A program made the translations under genes and the position numbers. The notes under the pieces are model-generated. The model was not told where the DNA came from. It did not search any database and worked only from the letters and a program-made list of their open reading frames with translations. A stretch of DNA of 64,000 bases from Abyssibacter sp036156195 (lineage in GTDB: Bacteria; Pseudomonadota; Gammaproteobacteria; Nevskiales; OUC007): the NCBI GenBank assembly GCA_036156195.1, contig JAYZUZ010000004.1:62001-126000 (forward strand), written 5' to 3'. Positions 45,509 to 53,742 of this stretch are shown here, piece by piece (within the stretch, counting starts at the first letter, position 1; the number at the start of each line of letters is the position of its first letter).

Positions 45509-45925
45509 TTAGGCTGCGGTCGGGGGCTCGATGGCCGTCAGGGTTTGTTCGATGTAGTGGTCGTCGCGCCATCGCCAGGCGCGGGTTTCCAGCACACCCT
45601 TGGTGTTCAGCGAAACGATGAGCAGCGGCAAATCGCTGGCCGCCTCGCGCAGCGCCCCTGGCAGGTCATGGGGTTCGGCGGCTGCCGCCGGTTGCGAGTA
45701 ATACAGTGCGAACTCGCCGCCTTGTTCCCGGGCCTGGCTGCGTGCACAGGCCAGTGCCTGAGCATCGTCGGCTGCGCTGGGCACCAGGCCTGCCGCCATG
45801 CCGTCCTGCAGGCCGAGCACGCCTGCAATGGCGTGCTGGGGTGACAGTTGGGCAGCGTGCATGAGCTCGATCGCGGTGGTCCGGGGCAGAACGAGCACGT
45901 CGCGTGCTGAAGTCGAGTTAGACAT
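45509..45925 (-). CDS. degenerate JAMM/MPN-fold protein next to MoeB-like E1
   Basis: A 138-residue protein whose layout follows bacterial JAMM metalloproteases: an N-terminal helix with AIAGVLGLQ (canonical ExCGLL), a central helix, a FALYYSQPAAAAEP segment (canonical GIYHSHP), and the LLIVSLNTKG ... RAWRW strand pair seen in JAMM proteins. All zinc/catalytic positions are replaced: Glu to Ala32, HSH to YSQ, Ser to His86 and the later Asp to Pro. It should therefore be catalytically dead and act by binding. The start at 45925 overlaps the end of the E1-like gene by 8 bp, so the two are coupled. Confidence 0.6.
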   Translation of the reverse strand: MSNSTSARDVLVLPRTTAIELMHAAQLSPQHAIAGVLGLQDGMAAGLVPSAADDAQALACARSQAREQGGEFALYYSQPAAAAEPHDLPGALREAASDLPLLIVSLNTKGVLETRAWRWRDDHYIEQTLTAIEPPTAA

Positions 45926-46700
45926 GGCAGGGGCAGGCAGGGTCTTGCGGGATCTGATGATGGCGGATTGTCCGTGTTTCCGGCGCAAAATGCAGCCAAC
46001 TGCTGTGAGCAGGGCTCTCACCAATCAACAGGCGTAGGGATTCGAAGGCCTGCCAGGCGCCAATCATGCCGACCAGTGGGCCGAACACACCCGCATCCTC
46101 GCAGGCCTCGGCAACCTCGCCGGATTCGTCAAACAGGCAGCGGTAGCAACCACTGCCGTTGCGGTCATGGCGAAATACTCCCAGCTGTCCCGCGGCACCA
46201 ATGCCGGCACCCACGACCAGCGGAATACCGAAACGCGCACAGGCGGCATTGATGGCGAACCGGGTCGGGAAGTTGTCGGTGCAGTCCAGCACAATCTGAG
46301 CATCAGGCAAGAGGGTTGCGAACAAGGCATCGCTGAGCCGTTGCGTGTGCGTGTTCACTTGAATGGCCGGGTTGTAGGCCCGCAGGCGCTCTGCCGCAAC
46401 CTCGGCTTTGAGTTGCCCCAAGTCGTCCTCCCGGTAGAGAAACTGCCGATGCAGGTTGCTCAGGCTCACGGTGTCGTAGTCCACCAGGCGGAGCTCACCA
46501 ACGCCCGCGCCCGCCAGGTAGGTCGCCGCAGGTGTGCCCAATCCCCCCAGACCGATCACGACGACGCGGCTATCGCTGATCAAGGCCTGCCCGGCCTCGC
46601 CGATGGTCGGCATGATCACCTGCCGCGCATAGCGCGCGTCGGCGCTCAACGGAGCCGGCCGCTGGTGACACGCGGATGGCCCGCCAGGTCCTTGCGGCAT
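45918..46700 (-). CDS. moeB: ThiF/MoeB-family adenylyltransferase (E1-like)
   Basis: Adenylates the C-terminal Gly of a ubiquitin-like sulfur carrier (MoaD or ThiS) for molybdopterin or thiamin synthesis. It has 260 residues. RYARQVIMPTIGEAGQ, the nucleotide motif VIGLGGLGTP, NLHRQFLYREDDLG, the Asp of DCTDNF and GVFGPLVG are all present. The zinc ligands are CYRC and a C-terminal ACPCH, where the usual CxxC is reduced to CxC. The start lies inside the end of prmC, a 55-bp overlap. Confidence 0.85.
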   Translation of the reverse strand: MPQGPGGPSACHQRPAPLSADARYARQVIMPTIGEAGQALISDSRVVVIGLGGLGTPAATYLAGAGVGELRLVDYDTVSLSNLHRQFLYREDDLGQLKAEVAAERLRAYNPAIQVNTHTQRLSDALFATLLPDAQIVLDCTDNFPTRFAINAACARFGIPLVVGAGIGAAGQLGVFRHDRNGSGCYRCLFDESGEVAEACEDAGVFGPLVGMIGAWQAFESLRLLIGESPAHSSWLHFAPETRTIRHHQIPQDPACPCHV

Positions 46701-47470
46701 TGAATGTCGTCAAAGCCGGCGTGTGCGAAAAGCGTGGCAACGGCCTCGGCCTGGGCATAACCATGCTCGACAGCCAGCCAGCCGCCAGGATGCAGATGAT
46801 CTGGGGCCTGGCCGATCAGGATGTTCAGATCCGACAGTCCATCGTCGTCGGCGATGACTGCTGTGGCAGGTTCGTAGTGTTTGACGGCGGGTGCCAGGGC
46901 GGGGTCGTCTGCAGCCACATAGGGTGGATTGCTGACCAGCCCGTCAAAACGCTCGTCGGGTGCGAAAGCTTCGTACCAGTTGCCCTGGCGCCAGCGCACA
47001 CCACTGAATGCGCAGTCCAGCGCATTCCGACGTGCGACTGTCAGCGCGGCTTCGGACCGGTCGGTGCCAACGATTTGCCACGTGGGCCGCTCCATGGCCA
47101 GCGACAGGGCAACAGCGCCACTGCCTGTGCCAAGGTCAGCTACCCGTTGCGGGTGGGCGCCGCCCCTGTCCAGGGCGCACTCCACCAGCGTTTCGGTGTC
47201 GGGCCGGGGAATGAGTACGTCGGGTGTGACGCGCAGGCGCAGTTTCCAGAAATGGGTAACCCCGCTGACGTAGGCTTCGGGTTCGCCGCTGGCGACGCGT
47301 TCGACCCAGTCACGGTATCGCTGGTCGATGTCGGCAGGCGCGGAGTCCATGGCGTGGGCGCGAAGCCAGACCAAAGAACGGCCTGCAGCGTCCTCCAGGA
47401 GAAAGCCTGCGCGCTGTGCATGACCCAAGCGCTGCTCGCCCCAACTCAGCAGATCGCCAAAGCTGCTCAT
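46646..47470 (-). CDS. prmC: peptide chain release factor N5-glutamine methyltransferase
   Basis: SAM-dependent methyltransferase that modifies the GGQ glutamine of RF1 and RF2. It has 274 residues. The SAM loop VADLGTGSGAVALSLA and the catalytic NPPY in LVSNPPYVAADD are present. It follows prfA (its substrate) with a 4-bp overlap, the usual hemA-prfA-prmC order. Confidence 0.95.
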   Translation of the reverse strand: MSSFGDLLSWGEQRLGHAQRAGFLLEDAAGRSLVWLRAHAMDSAPADIDQRYRDWVERVASGEPEAYVSGVTHFWKLRLRVTPDVLIPRPDTETLVECALDRGGAHPQRVADLGTGSGAVALSLAMERPTWQIVGTDRSEAALTVARRNALDCAFSGVRWRQGNWYEAFAPDERFDGLVSNPPYVAADDPALAPAVKHYEPATAVIADDDGLSDLNILIGQAPDHLHPGGWLAVEHGYAQAEAVATLFAHAGFDDIQCRKDLAGHPRVTSGRLR

Positions 47471-48555
47471 GTGTCGTCGCTAATCGCCGCGAGCTGCTCG
47501 GCCTGGTACTCGGCCAGCAGTGGATCAATCACCTGGTCGATGGCCCCTTCCATGATCTCCGCCAGCTTGTAGAGCGTGAGGTTGATGCGGTGATCCGTGA
47601 CACGGCCCTGCGGGAAGTTATAGGTACGAATGCGCTCGGAGCGATCCCCACTACCCACCTGCGATTTGCGCGAGGCAGCCTGTTCCGAGGCCTGGCGGGT
47701 CTGCTCGATTTCCAATAGGCGGGATTGCAGCAAGGCCATGGCCTTGGCGCGGTTCTTGTGCTGGGAACGTTCATCCTGACACTCCACGACAATGCCGCTC
47801 GGCAGGTGGGTGATCCGGATCGCCGAGTCGGTTTTGTTCACATGCTGGCCACCGGCGCCGCTGGCGCGGAAGGTATCGATGCGCAACTCCGACGGGTTGA
47901 TCTCGGTGGCTTCGACGGCATCCAGCTCCGGGAGAACGGCTACGGTGCAGGCCGATGTATGGATGCGTCCCTGCGACTCGGTTTCGGGCACACGCTGCAC
48001 GCGGTGGGCGCCGGACTCGAACTTCAGCCGCGAGTAGGCGCCGGTGCCGACCACGCGACTGATGACTTCCTTATAGCCGCCATGCTCACCTGCGCTCTCA
48101 GACAAGGGTTCCACACGCCAGCCTCGGGTTTCCGCGTATTTCTGATACATGCGCAGCAGATCGCCTGCGAAGATGGCCGCCTCGTCGCCGCCTGTGCCGG
48201 CACGGATCTCCAGGAACAGGTTGGCGTCGTCATGCGGATCGCGCGGCACGAGAAAGCCGTACAGCACCCGCTCTAACTCGGCGCGGCGCGCGGTGACGGC
48301 ATCCAGCTCATCCTCCGCCATGGCGCGGACTTCCGGGTCATCATCGCCTTGCATGGCCTTGAGCTCATCCAACTCCTCGGCCGACGCCCGCCAGCCGGCG
48401 AACGCTTCGGTTAACGGCCCCAGATGGGCGTATTCCTGAGACAGGCGCCGAAACTTGTCCTGATCGCCAATGACATCGGGGTCACTCAGCTCATGGCTGA
48501 GGTCCTCGTGGCGTTCCACAAGTTGTTCCAATCGCCGTTCTAGCTTGGGGTTCAT
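47467..48555 (-). CDS. prfA: peptide chain release factor 1
   Basis: Recognises UAA and UAG in the ribosomal A site and triggers peptide release. It has 362 residues. RVQRVPETESQGRIHTS holds the codon-recognition PxT, and GSGAGGQHVNKTDSAIR holds the catalytic GGQ whose Gln is the PrmC target. Overlaps hemA by 4 bp upstream and prmC by 4 bp downstream. Confidence 0.97.
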   Translation of the reverse strand: MNPKLERRLEQLVERHEDLSHELSDPDVIGDQDKFRRLSQEYAHLGPLTEAFAGWRASAEELDELKAMQGDDDPEVRAMAEDELDAVTARRAELERVLYGFLVPRDPHDDANLFLEIRAGTGGDEAAIFAGDLLRMYQKYAETRGWRVEPLSESAGEHGGYKEVISRVVGTGAYSRLKFESGAHRVQRVPETESQGRIHTSACTVAVLPELDAVEATEINPSELRIDTFRASGAGGQHVNKTDSAIRITHLPSGIVVECQDERSQHKNRAKAMALLQSRLLEIEQTRQASEQAASRKSQVGSGDRSERIRTYNFPQGRVTDHRINLTLYKLAEIMEGAIDQVIDPLLAEYQAEQLAAISDDT

Positions 48556-49808
48556 GCGTTGTCGTCCAGGTCGAACAGGCGTTTGACCGCCGCCTGCAGC
48601 GCGGGTTGATCCTCAGGGGGCGCCTGGCGGATGGCGAGGCTGGGGGCATGGAGCCAGCGCTGCCCCAGCGCACGCACCAGGCGAGGCAGGACCAACGCCG
48701 GATCCTCGCCGCGCTCGATCTGCGCGAGCGCAGTAGCGGTGACCTCATCGCCGACTTGGGTCATCTGCCGCCGCAATTGTCCCACGACCACGCCGGCATC
48801 GCGGGTCTGCAGCCAATGCATGAACTGATCGACATGCCGCTGCACCAGTTCCTCTGCCTGCTCTGCGGCATCCCGCCGGGCTTGCTGGTTGCGGTCGATG
48901 ATGGCCTGCAGATCGTCTACCGCATAGAGGTACACATCATCGAGGCTGCTGGCTGCTGGATCGATGTCGCGCGGGACGGCAATGTCCAGCGCGCAGACCG
49001 GGCGACGTCGGCGACGCTTGATGGCCTGTTTCATGGATTCGCGGCTGACAATGGGCGTCGGCGAGCCAGTGCAGCTAATCAGCAGATCGGCATCGGGCAG
49101 GTAGGCGTCGAGTTCAGAAAACGGGACCGAAGCACCGGCGTGCCGGTGGGCCAGGGATTCGGCCCTTGCCGCCGTGCGGTTGCAGAAGAGCAGGCGGCGC
49201 AGACCTCGTGCCTTCAGGTGCGCCGCGAACAATTCGATCATTTCGCCCGCACCAATGAGCAAGGCGGTTTGCTCGGTCACATCTTCGAAGATTTGCTCGG
49301 CCAGCCGAACACCTGCGAAGGCGAAGGACACGGGGTTGCGGCCGATGTCCGTTTCCGAACGGGCGCGCTTGGCTGCTTCGTTGGCTTTCTGAAACAGACG
49401 GCTCAGCGTTGGGCCGACAGTGCCGGCCGTTTCGGCGTCGGCAAATGCCTGTTTTACCTGGCCCAGGATCTGCGGCTCGCCCAACACCATTGAATCCAGG
49501 CCGGCAGCCACGCGAAACACATGCCGCACGGCGGCGCCGTCTTCCAGCAGGTAACCGTGGGCCTGCAGGGTAGCGGCATCCAGTGCCGTACGCCCTGCCA
49601 GCCACTGGGTCAGAGCTTCGGCCGTATGCCCGCCGCTCGTGATGATCTCGGTGCGATTGCAGGTGGACAAGGCCACGACTTCCGACAGGCCATCCACCTG
49701 CCGGGCACCTGCAAGCGCCTCGGACAGCTCGGTAGGCGCGAACGCCGCACGCTCACGCAACTCCAGCGGGGCGGAGTCGTGATTTAGGCCGAGGACGAGG
49801 AGGGGCAT
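48552..49808 (-). CDS. hemA: glutamyl-tRNA reductase
   Basis: Reduces Glu-tRNA-Glu to glutamate-1-semialdehyde, the first step of haem synthesis by the C5 route. It has 418 residues. GLNHDSAPLELRERAAF, the catalytic Cys in LSTCNRTEI, and an NADPH-binding domain with LLIGAGEMIELFA are present, and a helical dimerisation domain at the C-terminus. The ATG at 49808 is used; a TTG two codons earlier is also in frame. It heads hemA-prfA-prmC and is divergent from the TPR/lolB side. Confidence 0.95.
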   Translation of the reverse strand: MPLLVLGLNHDSAPLELRERAAFAPTELSEALAGARQVDGLSEVVALSTCNRTEIITSGGHTAEALTQWLAGRTALDAATLQAHGYLLEDGAAVRHVFRVAAGLDSMVLGEPQILGQVKQAFADAETAGTVGPTLSRLFQKANEAAKRARSETDIGRNPVSFAFAGVRLAEQIFEDVTEQTALLIGAGEMIELFAAHLKARGLRRLLFCNRTAARAESLAHRHAGASVPFSELDAYLPDADLLISCTGSPTPIVSRESMKQAIKRRRRRPVCALDIAVPRDIDPAASSLDDVYLYAVDDLQAIIDRNQQARRDAAEQAEELVQRHVDQFMHWLQTRDAGVVVGQLRRQMTQVGDEVTATALAQIERGEDPALVLPRLVRALGQRWLHAPSLAIRQAPPEDQPALQAAVKRLFDLDDNA

Positions 49809-50049
49809 TCGCAAGCGGGTTCGAGGAAGCCCGGAATTGTCCGCGATGCCTTGTGGTCAGTACAAGGGAAGACTTACAGCCGGTGACCCAGGTCGCAACC
49901 TCGCTGGCTCCGGCGCCTGCGTGGCCTTGGGGTATGATCCCAAGGCTTGATGGAACGTCCTGGGGTGGTGGCAGGGCGGATCGGAGCGGCCAGCCGCATC
50001 GGATCGCGGTCACCGTCATTTCCCCCCAAGCGCGCGAAGGAGCCAAGAC

Positions 50050-51774
50050 TTGATCCAGCGAATGCTCGCCACACTGATTTCCGCTGCCCTGCTGGCCGGC
50101 TGTGTCACCGCGCCGGAGCCGGGCGAGCGCCTGGAGGCCTTGTTCCGGGCGACCAGCGGGACGGGTATTCAGGCCAGCGAGCCCCTGCCCGATCGGGCGC
50201 AGGCCATGTACCACGTGCTTGCCGGCCAAGTGGCGGCAGAACGATCGGATCTGTCGCAGGCCGCGACCGAGTATCTGGCCGCCGCCCGACTGACCCGGCA
50301 ACCGGATATTGCCCGCGAGGCCACGCGTTACGCCCTGGCCAGCAATGACAAAACCTTGTCCGTCGAGGCTTCGCAGCTGTGGCGGGATGCGGACCCTGGC
50401 AATGTCCAGGCGCAGGAAGCCGCGTTCCGCGTGGCTGTGCGCGCCCGAGCCTACGCAACGGCGCTGGAGATGGCCCGCAGCTTTGTTGGCGCGCAGCCTG
50501 CAGCCGAGACCGGTGAGGCGCTGCGCGTGGTGGCTGGCACGCTGGTCCGTGACAACGTGGCCGCCGAGCCTGCGATGGAGATTATGCAACCGCTGGTGCA
50601 GGCCTACGATGAGTCGGCCGAGGCGCATTACGCGCTGGGGCTCGTGGCCATGAATGTGGAACGCTGGGATCTGGCCCGCGCGTCCGCGCAACAGGCCAGC
50701 GCGCGGCGGCCTGGCTGGTCGGAAGCGGCACTGCTCGAGGCAGGTGTGTTGATTAAGCAACAGCGTGTGCTGGAGGGCATTGCCGTTGTTGAGCCACTGT
50801 TGCGTGCCGGCGATGCGCCGGATACGCGGTTTGCATTGGCGCGTCTGCTTCTGGAAGCCAATGCCCTGGAGCTGGCGGAGATTCAGCTTGATCAGGTGCT
50901 GGAGGAAGAGCCGGAGCACCCCGAAGCTCGGTATGCGCGGGGGCTGCTGGCGCTTGACCGGGGCAATGTGGACCTTGCAGAGCAACACTTTCTCGCGCTG
51001 ATCGAGCAGCCGGCGCAGCGATTTGACGCGGCTTACTACCTGGGCCGGATTGCCGAGGCTCGGGGTGATCTGGATGCGGCGCGCGGCTGGTATCGCCGCG
51101 TGGCCGGTGGCCGTCACCAGAGCGATGCGTTGACGCGCCGCGCCTATTTAATGGCCGAGGGTGGCCATGTGGATGAAGCGCGTGCCTATCTTCAGGGATT
51201 GTCACGCATGAATCCCGGCATGCAATTGCAGCTGCTGCTGGTTGAAGCCGACATTCTGCTGCAGTCGGACCAACCGGAGGCGGCCCTGGCGCTGTACGAG
51301 CAGGGCTTGCAGGCATTTCCAGACGAACCTGACTTGCACTACGGCCGGTCCCTGGCGCATGAACAACTGGGGCAGGTGGATGCCGCTATCGCTGACCTGC
51401 AGACCATGGTGGCTCAGGACGCCGACGATGCCCGTGCCCTGAACGCGCTGGGCTATATCCTCACCAACCATACGGATCGCTACGAGGAAGCACGTGGTTA
51501 CATTGCGCGTGCACTGGAACTGCGTCCCAACGACCCGGCCATCATCGACAGCATGGGCTGGGTGGAGTTTCGGTTGGGCAACCTCGACGCGGCGGCCGAA
51601 TTGCTTCGCAGGGCCTATGCGCAGTTCCAGGATCCTGAAATTGCCGCGCATCTCGGTGAAGTCCTGTGGCAACTGGGCGAGCGCGACGAGGCACGCCGCG
51701 TCTGGGATACCGCGCTGGCTGAACATCCTGAACACGGCACGCTGCAGGAAACCGTGACCCGGCTGGCGCCCTGA
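50050..51774 (+). CDS. tetratricopeptide-repeat lipoprotein
   Basis: A 574-residue outer-membrane lipoprotein. The signal ends in the lipobox LLAGC (Cys at residue 17). The rest is about a dozen TPR or TPR-like helix pairs, for example AHYALGLVAMNVERWDLARA and DLHYGRSLAHEQLGQVDAAI. Starting at TTG 50050 is supported by AAGGAG exactly 7 nt upstream; an ATG four codons later lacks one. It lies directly before lolB (11-bp gap). TPR proteins in this position next to lolB are common and may assist outer-membrane assembly. Confidence 0.85.
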   Translation: MIQRMLATLISAALLAGCVTAPEPGERLEALFRATSGTGIQASEPLPDRAQAMYHVLAGQVAAERSDLSQAATEYLAAARLTRQPDIAREATRYALASNDKTLSVEASQLWRDADPGNVQAQEAAFRVAVRARAYATALEMARSFVGAQPAAETGEALRVVAGTLVRDNVAAEPAMEIMQPLVQAYDESAEAHYALGLVAMNVERWDLARASAQQASARRPGWSEAALLEAGVLIKQQRVLEGIAVVEPLLRAGDAPDTRFALARLLLEANALELAEIQLDQVLEEEPEHPEARYARGLLALDRGNVDLAEQHFLALIEQPAQRFDAAYYLGRIAEARGDLDAARGWYRRVAGGRHQSDALTRRAYLMAEGGHVDEARAYLQGLSRMNPGMQLQLLLVEADILLQSDQPEAALALYEQGLQAFPDEPDLHYGRSLAHEQLGQVDAAIADLQTMVAQDADDARALNALGYILTNHTDRYEEARGYIARALELRPNDPAIIDSMGWVEFRLGNLDAAAELLRRAYAQFQDPEIAAHLGEVLWQLGERDEARRVWDTALAEHPEHGTLQETVTRLAP

Positions 51775-51785
51775 GGGAGGCGCCC

Positions 51786-52424
51786 ATGTCGCACGCCCGG
51801 CAAGCAAGCCGCCATTGGCTGCGGTTGCCGCAACTGTTTGTGGTGCTCGCCGTGGCCGGCTGTGCAACCTGGTCGCAGCCCGAGCCGGCTGAGTCCGGTG
51901 ACCAGCGGGCTTGGCAGGCCCGCCAGCAAGTCTTGGCGGCGTTGACGCAATGGACGCTGCAGGGGCGCATTGCATCAACGGGACTGTTCGGATTCTCGGG
52001 GCGGGTGCGTTGGCAGCAACGTCAGGATCGGTTCGTCATCGACGTGGCAGGCCCGTTCGGCGCAGGTGCCACGCGATTGACCGGCCATCCTGGCCACGTG
52101 GAAATCCGCAATGCCGAAGGGACCTGGGTGACAAATGATGCGCAGGGGGACCTGCAGCGGGCCTACGGGTGGACCCTGCCCCTGGCGGGTTTGCAGCGCT
52201 GGGCCATCGGTTTGCCGATTGCCGGAGAGCCAGCCAGGATCACCCTTGATGCCCAGGGTCAGTTACTCACGCTCGAGCAGGCCGGTTGGCGCATGACCTA
52301 CGAGCAGTACATGTCCTTGGACGCCGGGCCAACCCTGCCGCACAAGCTGCTCATCGATAATGGTGATACGCGATGGCGCCTGCTGGTGGACCGCTGGCAG
52401 CTTGCCGGAGACCCCGGCGCATGA
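51786..52424 (+). CDS. lolB: outer membrane lipoprotein receptor LolB
   Basis: Accepts lipoproteins from LolA and inserts them into the outer membrane. It is a lipoprotein itself (lipobox AVAGC, Cys at about residue 27). It has 212 residues. The beta-sheet core shows QGRIASTGLFGFSGRVRWQQ and the conserved late WLxxG-like region (LPLAGLQRWAIGLPI). It overlaps ispE by 4 bp (ATGA), a conserved gammaproteobacterial coupling. Confidence 0.92.
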   Translation: MSHARQASRHWLRLPQLFVVLAVAGCATWSQPEPAESGDQRAWQARQQVLAALTQWTLQGRIASTGLFGFSGRVRWQQRQDRFVIDVAGPFGAGATRLTGHPGHVEIRNAEGTWVTNDAQGDLQRAYGWTLPLAGLQRWAIGLPIAGEPARITLDAQGQLLTLEQAGWRMTYEQYMSLDAGPTLPHKLLIDNGDTRWRLLVDRWQLAGDPGA

Positions 52425-53281
52425 CGGTGCAATGCTGGGTTTCGCCCGCCAAGCTCAATCTCTGCCTGCATATTACGGGCCGCTACGACAACGGTTATCA
52501 CGCGCTGCAAAGCCTGTTCGTCCCGGTCTCGCTGTGCGACGAAATCCGCATCCGGCCACGCGAAGACGAGCGGATCGAACGCGAGGGCGGTCTGCCCGGC
52601 CTTGCAGCAGATGCCGACCTGGCGGTGAGGGCTGCTCATAGCCTGTCCGGGCACATGGGGGGACACCCGTTTGGGGTTGATCTGGAGGTCATTAAGCGGA
52701 TTCCCGCAGGGGCTGGGCTGGGTGGTGGGTCGAGCAACGCGGCGACCGTGCTGCTCGCGCTTAATGCCATGTGGGGCGCTGGCTGTGACGAGCACTGTCT
52801 GCTGAAGCTGGCCACTGCATTGGGCGCCGATGTGCCGTTCTTTCTCGACGCGCGGCCCGCCTGGGTCGAGGGCATCGGGGAACGGATGACTCCGGTGAGC
52901 GTGGACGACGCCGCGTTTTTGGTGGTTGTGCCGCCCGTCCATGTCAGCACGGCGGAGGTCTTTTCACATCCTAAATTGACAAGGAATCAGCCGCTTACCA
53001 AAATGTCGGCCCTTTCGCGGTCGGGGCGTGTGTCCGAGATCGTTGAAAACGGTGTCAACAACTGCGAATCAGTGGTTCGCGATTTGGCACCGGAGGTTTC
53101 TCAAGTCTTTGAATGGCTAGAGAAATTTGGGGCGCCGCGGATGTCTGGGACGGGCAGCGCGGTTTTCGTCGTTTTGGACGATGCCGCCGCTGCAGGCGCG
53201 GCGCTGTCCAAGTTGCCCGCGCGCTGGCGCGGCTGGTCGACGGAGATTTGGTCGGGTTCGCGCCGCGTGTCATGCGGCTGA
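52421..53281 (+). CDS. ispE: 4-diphosphocytidyl-2-C-methyl-D-erythritol kinase
   Basis: GHMP-family kinase in the non-mevalonate isoprenoid pathway. It has 286 residues. PAKLNLCLHITGRYDNGYH carries the catalytic Lys and His, and PAGAGLGGGSSNAA is the ATP-binding GHMP motif. APRMSGTGSAVFVV is the third motif near the C-terminus. The start overlaps the lolB stop, and a direct repeat with tRNA-Gln follows 10 bp after the stop. Confidence 0.95.
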   Translation: MTVQCWVSPAKLNLCLHITGRYDNGYHALQSLFVPVSLCDEIRIRPREDERIEREGGLPGLAADADLAVRAAHSLSGHMGGHPFGVDLEVIKRIPAGAGLGGGSSNAATVLLALNAMWGAGCDEHCLLKLATALGADVPFFLDARPAWVEGIGERMTPVSVDDAAFLVVVPPVHVSTAEVFSHPKLTRNQPLTKMSALSRSGRVSEIVENGVNNCESVVRDLAPEVSQVFEWLEKFGAPRMSGTGSAVFVVLDDAAAAGAALSKLPARWRGWSTEIWSGSRRVSCG

Positions 53282-53291
53282 TGATCCGGAA

Positions 53292-53429
53292 GGTGGCGAA
53301 CAGGACGTTCGCCATAATCCTGGCGCATAGCGGCAGGATGCGGACCGGTGGGTTCGCGACAACGAGTTTTTTTGGGGCGTAGCCAAGCGGTAAGGCATCG
53401 GGTTTTGATCCCGTGATTCGCAGGTTCGA
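53292..53429 (+). repeat. direct repeat copy 1 (structured segment plus 5' part of tRNA-Gln)
   Basis: 138 bp that recur at 53485-53621 with a single difference (seven versus six T residues before the tRNA). The first 81 bp include a perfect hairpin GGCGAAC-AGGAC-GTTCGCC (53295-53313) and a second, ATCCTG...CAGGAT (53317-53339). The last 57 bp are the 5' part of tRNA-Gln and stop inside the T loop. Confidence 0.9.
53373..53429 (+). pseudogene. truncated tRNA-Gln copy
   Basis: Identical to the first 57 nt of the intact tRNA-Gln (acceptor 5' strand, D arm, anticodon TTG, 5' half of the T arm). It breaks off after CAGGTTCGA and continues into unrelated sequence, so the T stem and acceptor cannot form. 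It should not yield a functional tRNA. Confidence 0.9.
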
Positions 53430-53448
53430 CAAGATCGCCGGGAGCGAT
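53427..53448 (+). other. hairpin at the tRNA break point
   Basis: AAGATCG-CCGGGAG-CGATCTT is a perfect 7-bp inverted repeat that begins 1-2 nt after the truncated tRNA ends. It opens the 55-bp segment (53430-53484) that separates the two repeat copies and occurs only once here. Confidence 0.6.
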
Positions 53449-53484
53449 CTTGAACGCCGGCGCGACAGCGCAGGCGGCCCGTAG

Positions 53485-53621
53485 GGTGGCGAACAGGACG
53501 TTCGCCATAATCCTGGCGCATAGCGGCAGGATGCGGACCGGTGGGTTCGCGACAACGAGTTTTTTGGGGCGTAGCCAAGCGGTAAGGCATCGGGTTTTGA
53601 TCCCGTGATTCGCAGGTTCGA
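53485..53621 (+). repeat. direct repeat copy 2 (structured segment plus 5' part of tRNA-Gln)
   Basis: 137 bp identical to 53292-53429 apart from one T. This copy runs into the complete tRNA-Gln. With the 55 bp before it, it gives a unit of about 192 bp, equal to the offset between the two copies (193 bp), as expected of a tandem duplication. Confidence 0.9.
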
Positions 53622-53639
53622 ATCCTGCCGCCCCAGCCA
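53565..53639 (+). tRNA. tRNA-Gln (anticodon TTG)
   Basis: A 75-nt cloverleaf with encoded CCA. Acceptor TGGGGCG pairs with CGCCCCA (discriminator G). Anticodon stem CGGGT-type around loop TTTTGAT gives anticodon TTG. T arm GCAGG-TTCGAAT-CCTGC. It lies between ispE and prs, a common gammaproteobacterial tRNA position. Confidence 0.97.
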
Positions 53640-53742
53640 TACAAATCGCCTGCGCGTCGAATGCGGTCGCGCAGGCAGTACGCACGCTACACGGGTCAGT
53701 CGGACGCCGTGGTTGTAAGCACATCCGTCCACAGGCGAAGTG

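Noticed and set aside
45509..46700. MoeB-like E1 and JAMM-fold protein as the missing E1/Cap3 parts of the CBASS
   Set aside because: They lie 13 kb from capV inside a conserved translation/haem block. The JAMM-fold protein lacks catalytic residues, and the E1 has normal MoeB features. A functional link would be speculation.
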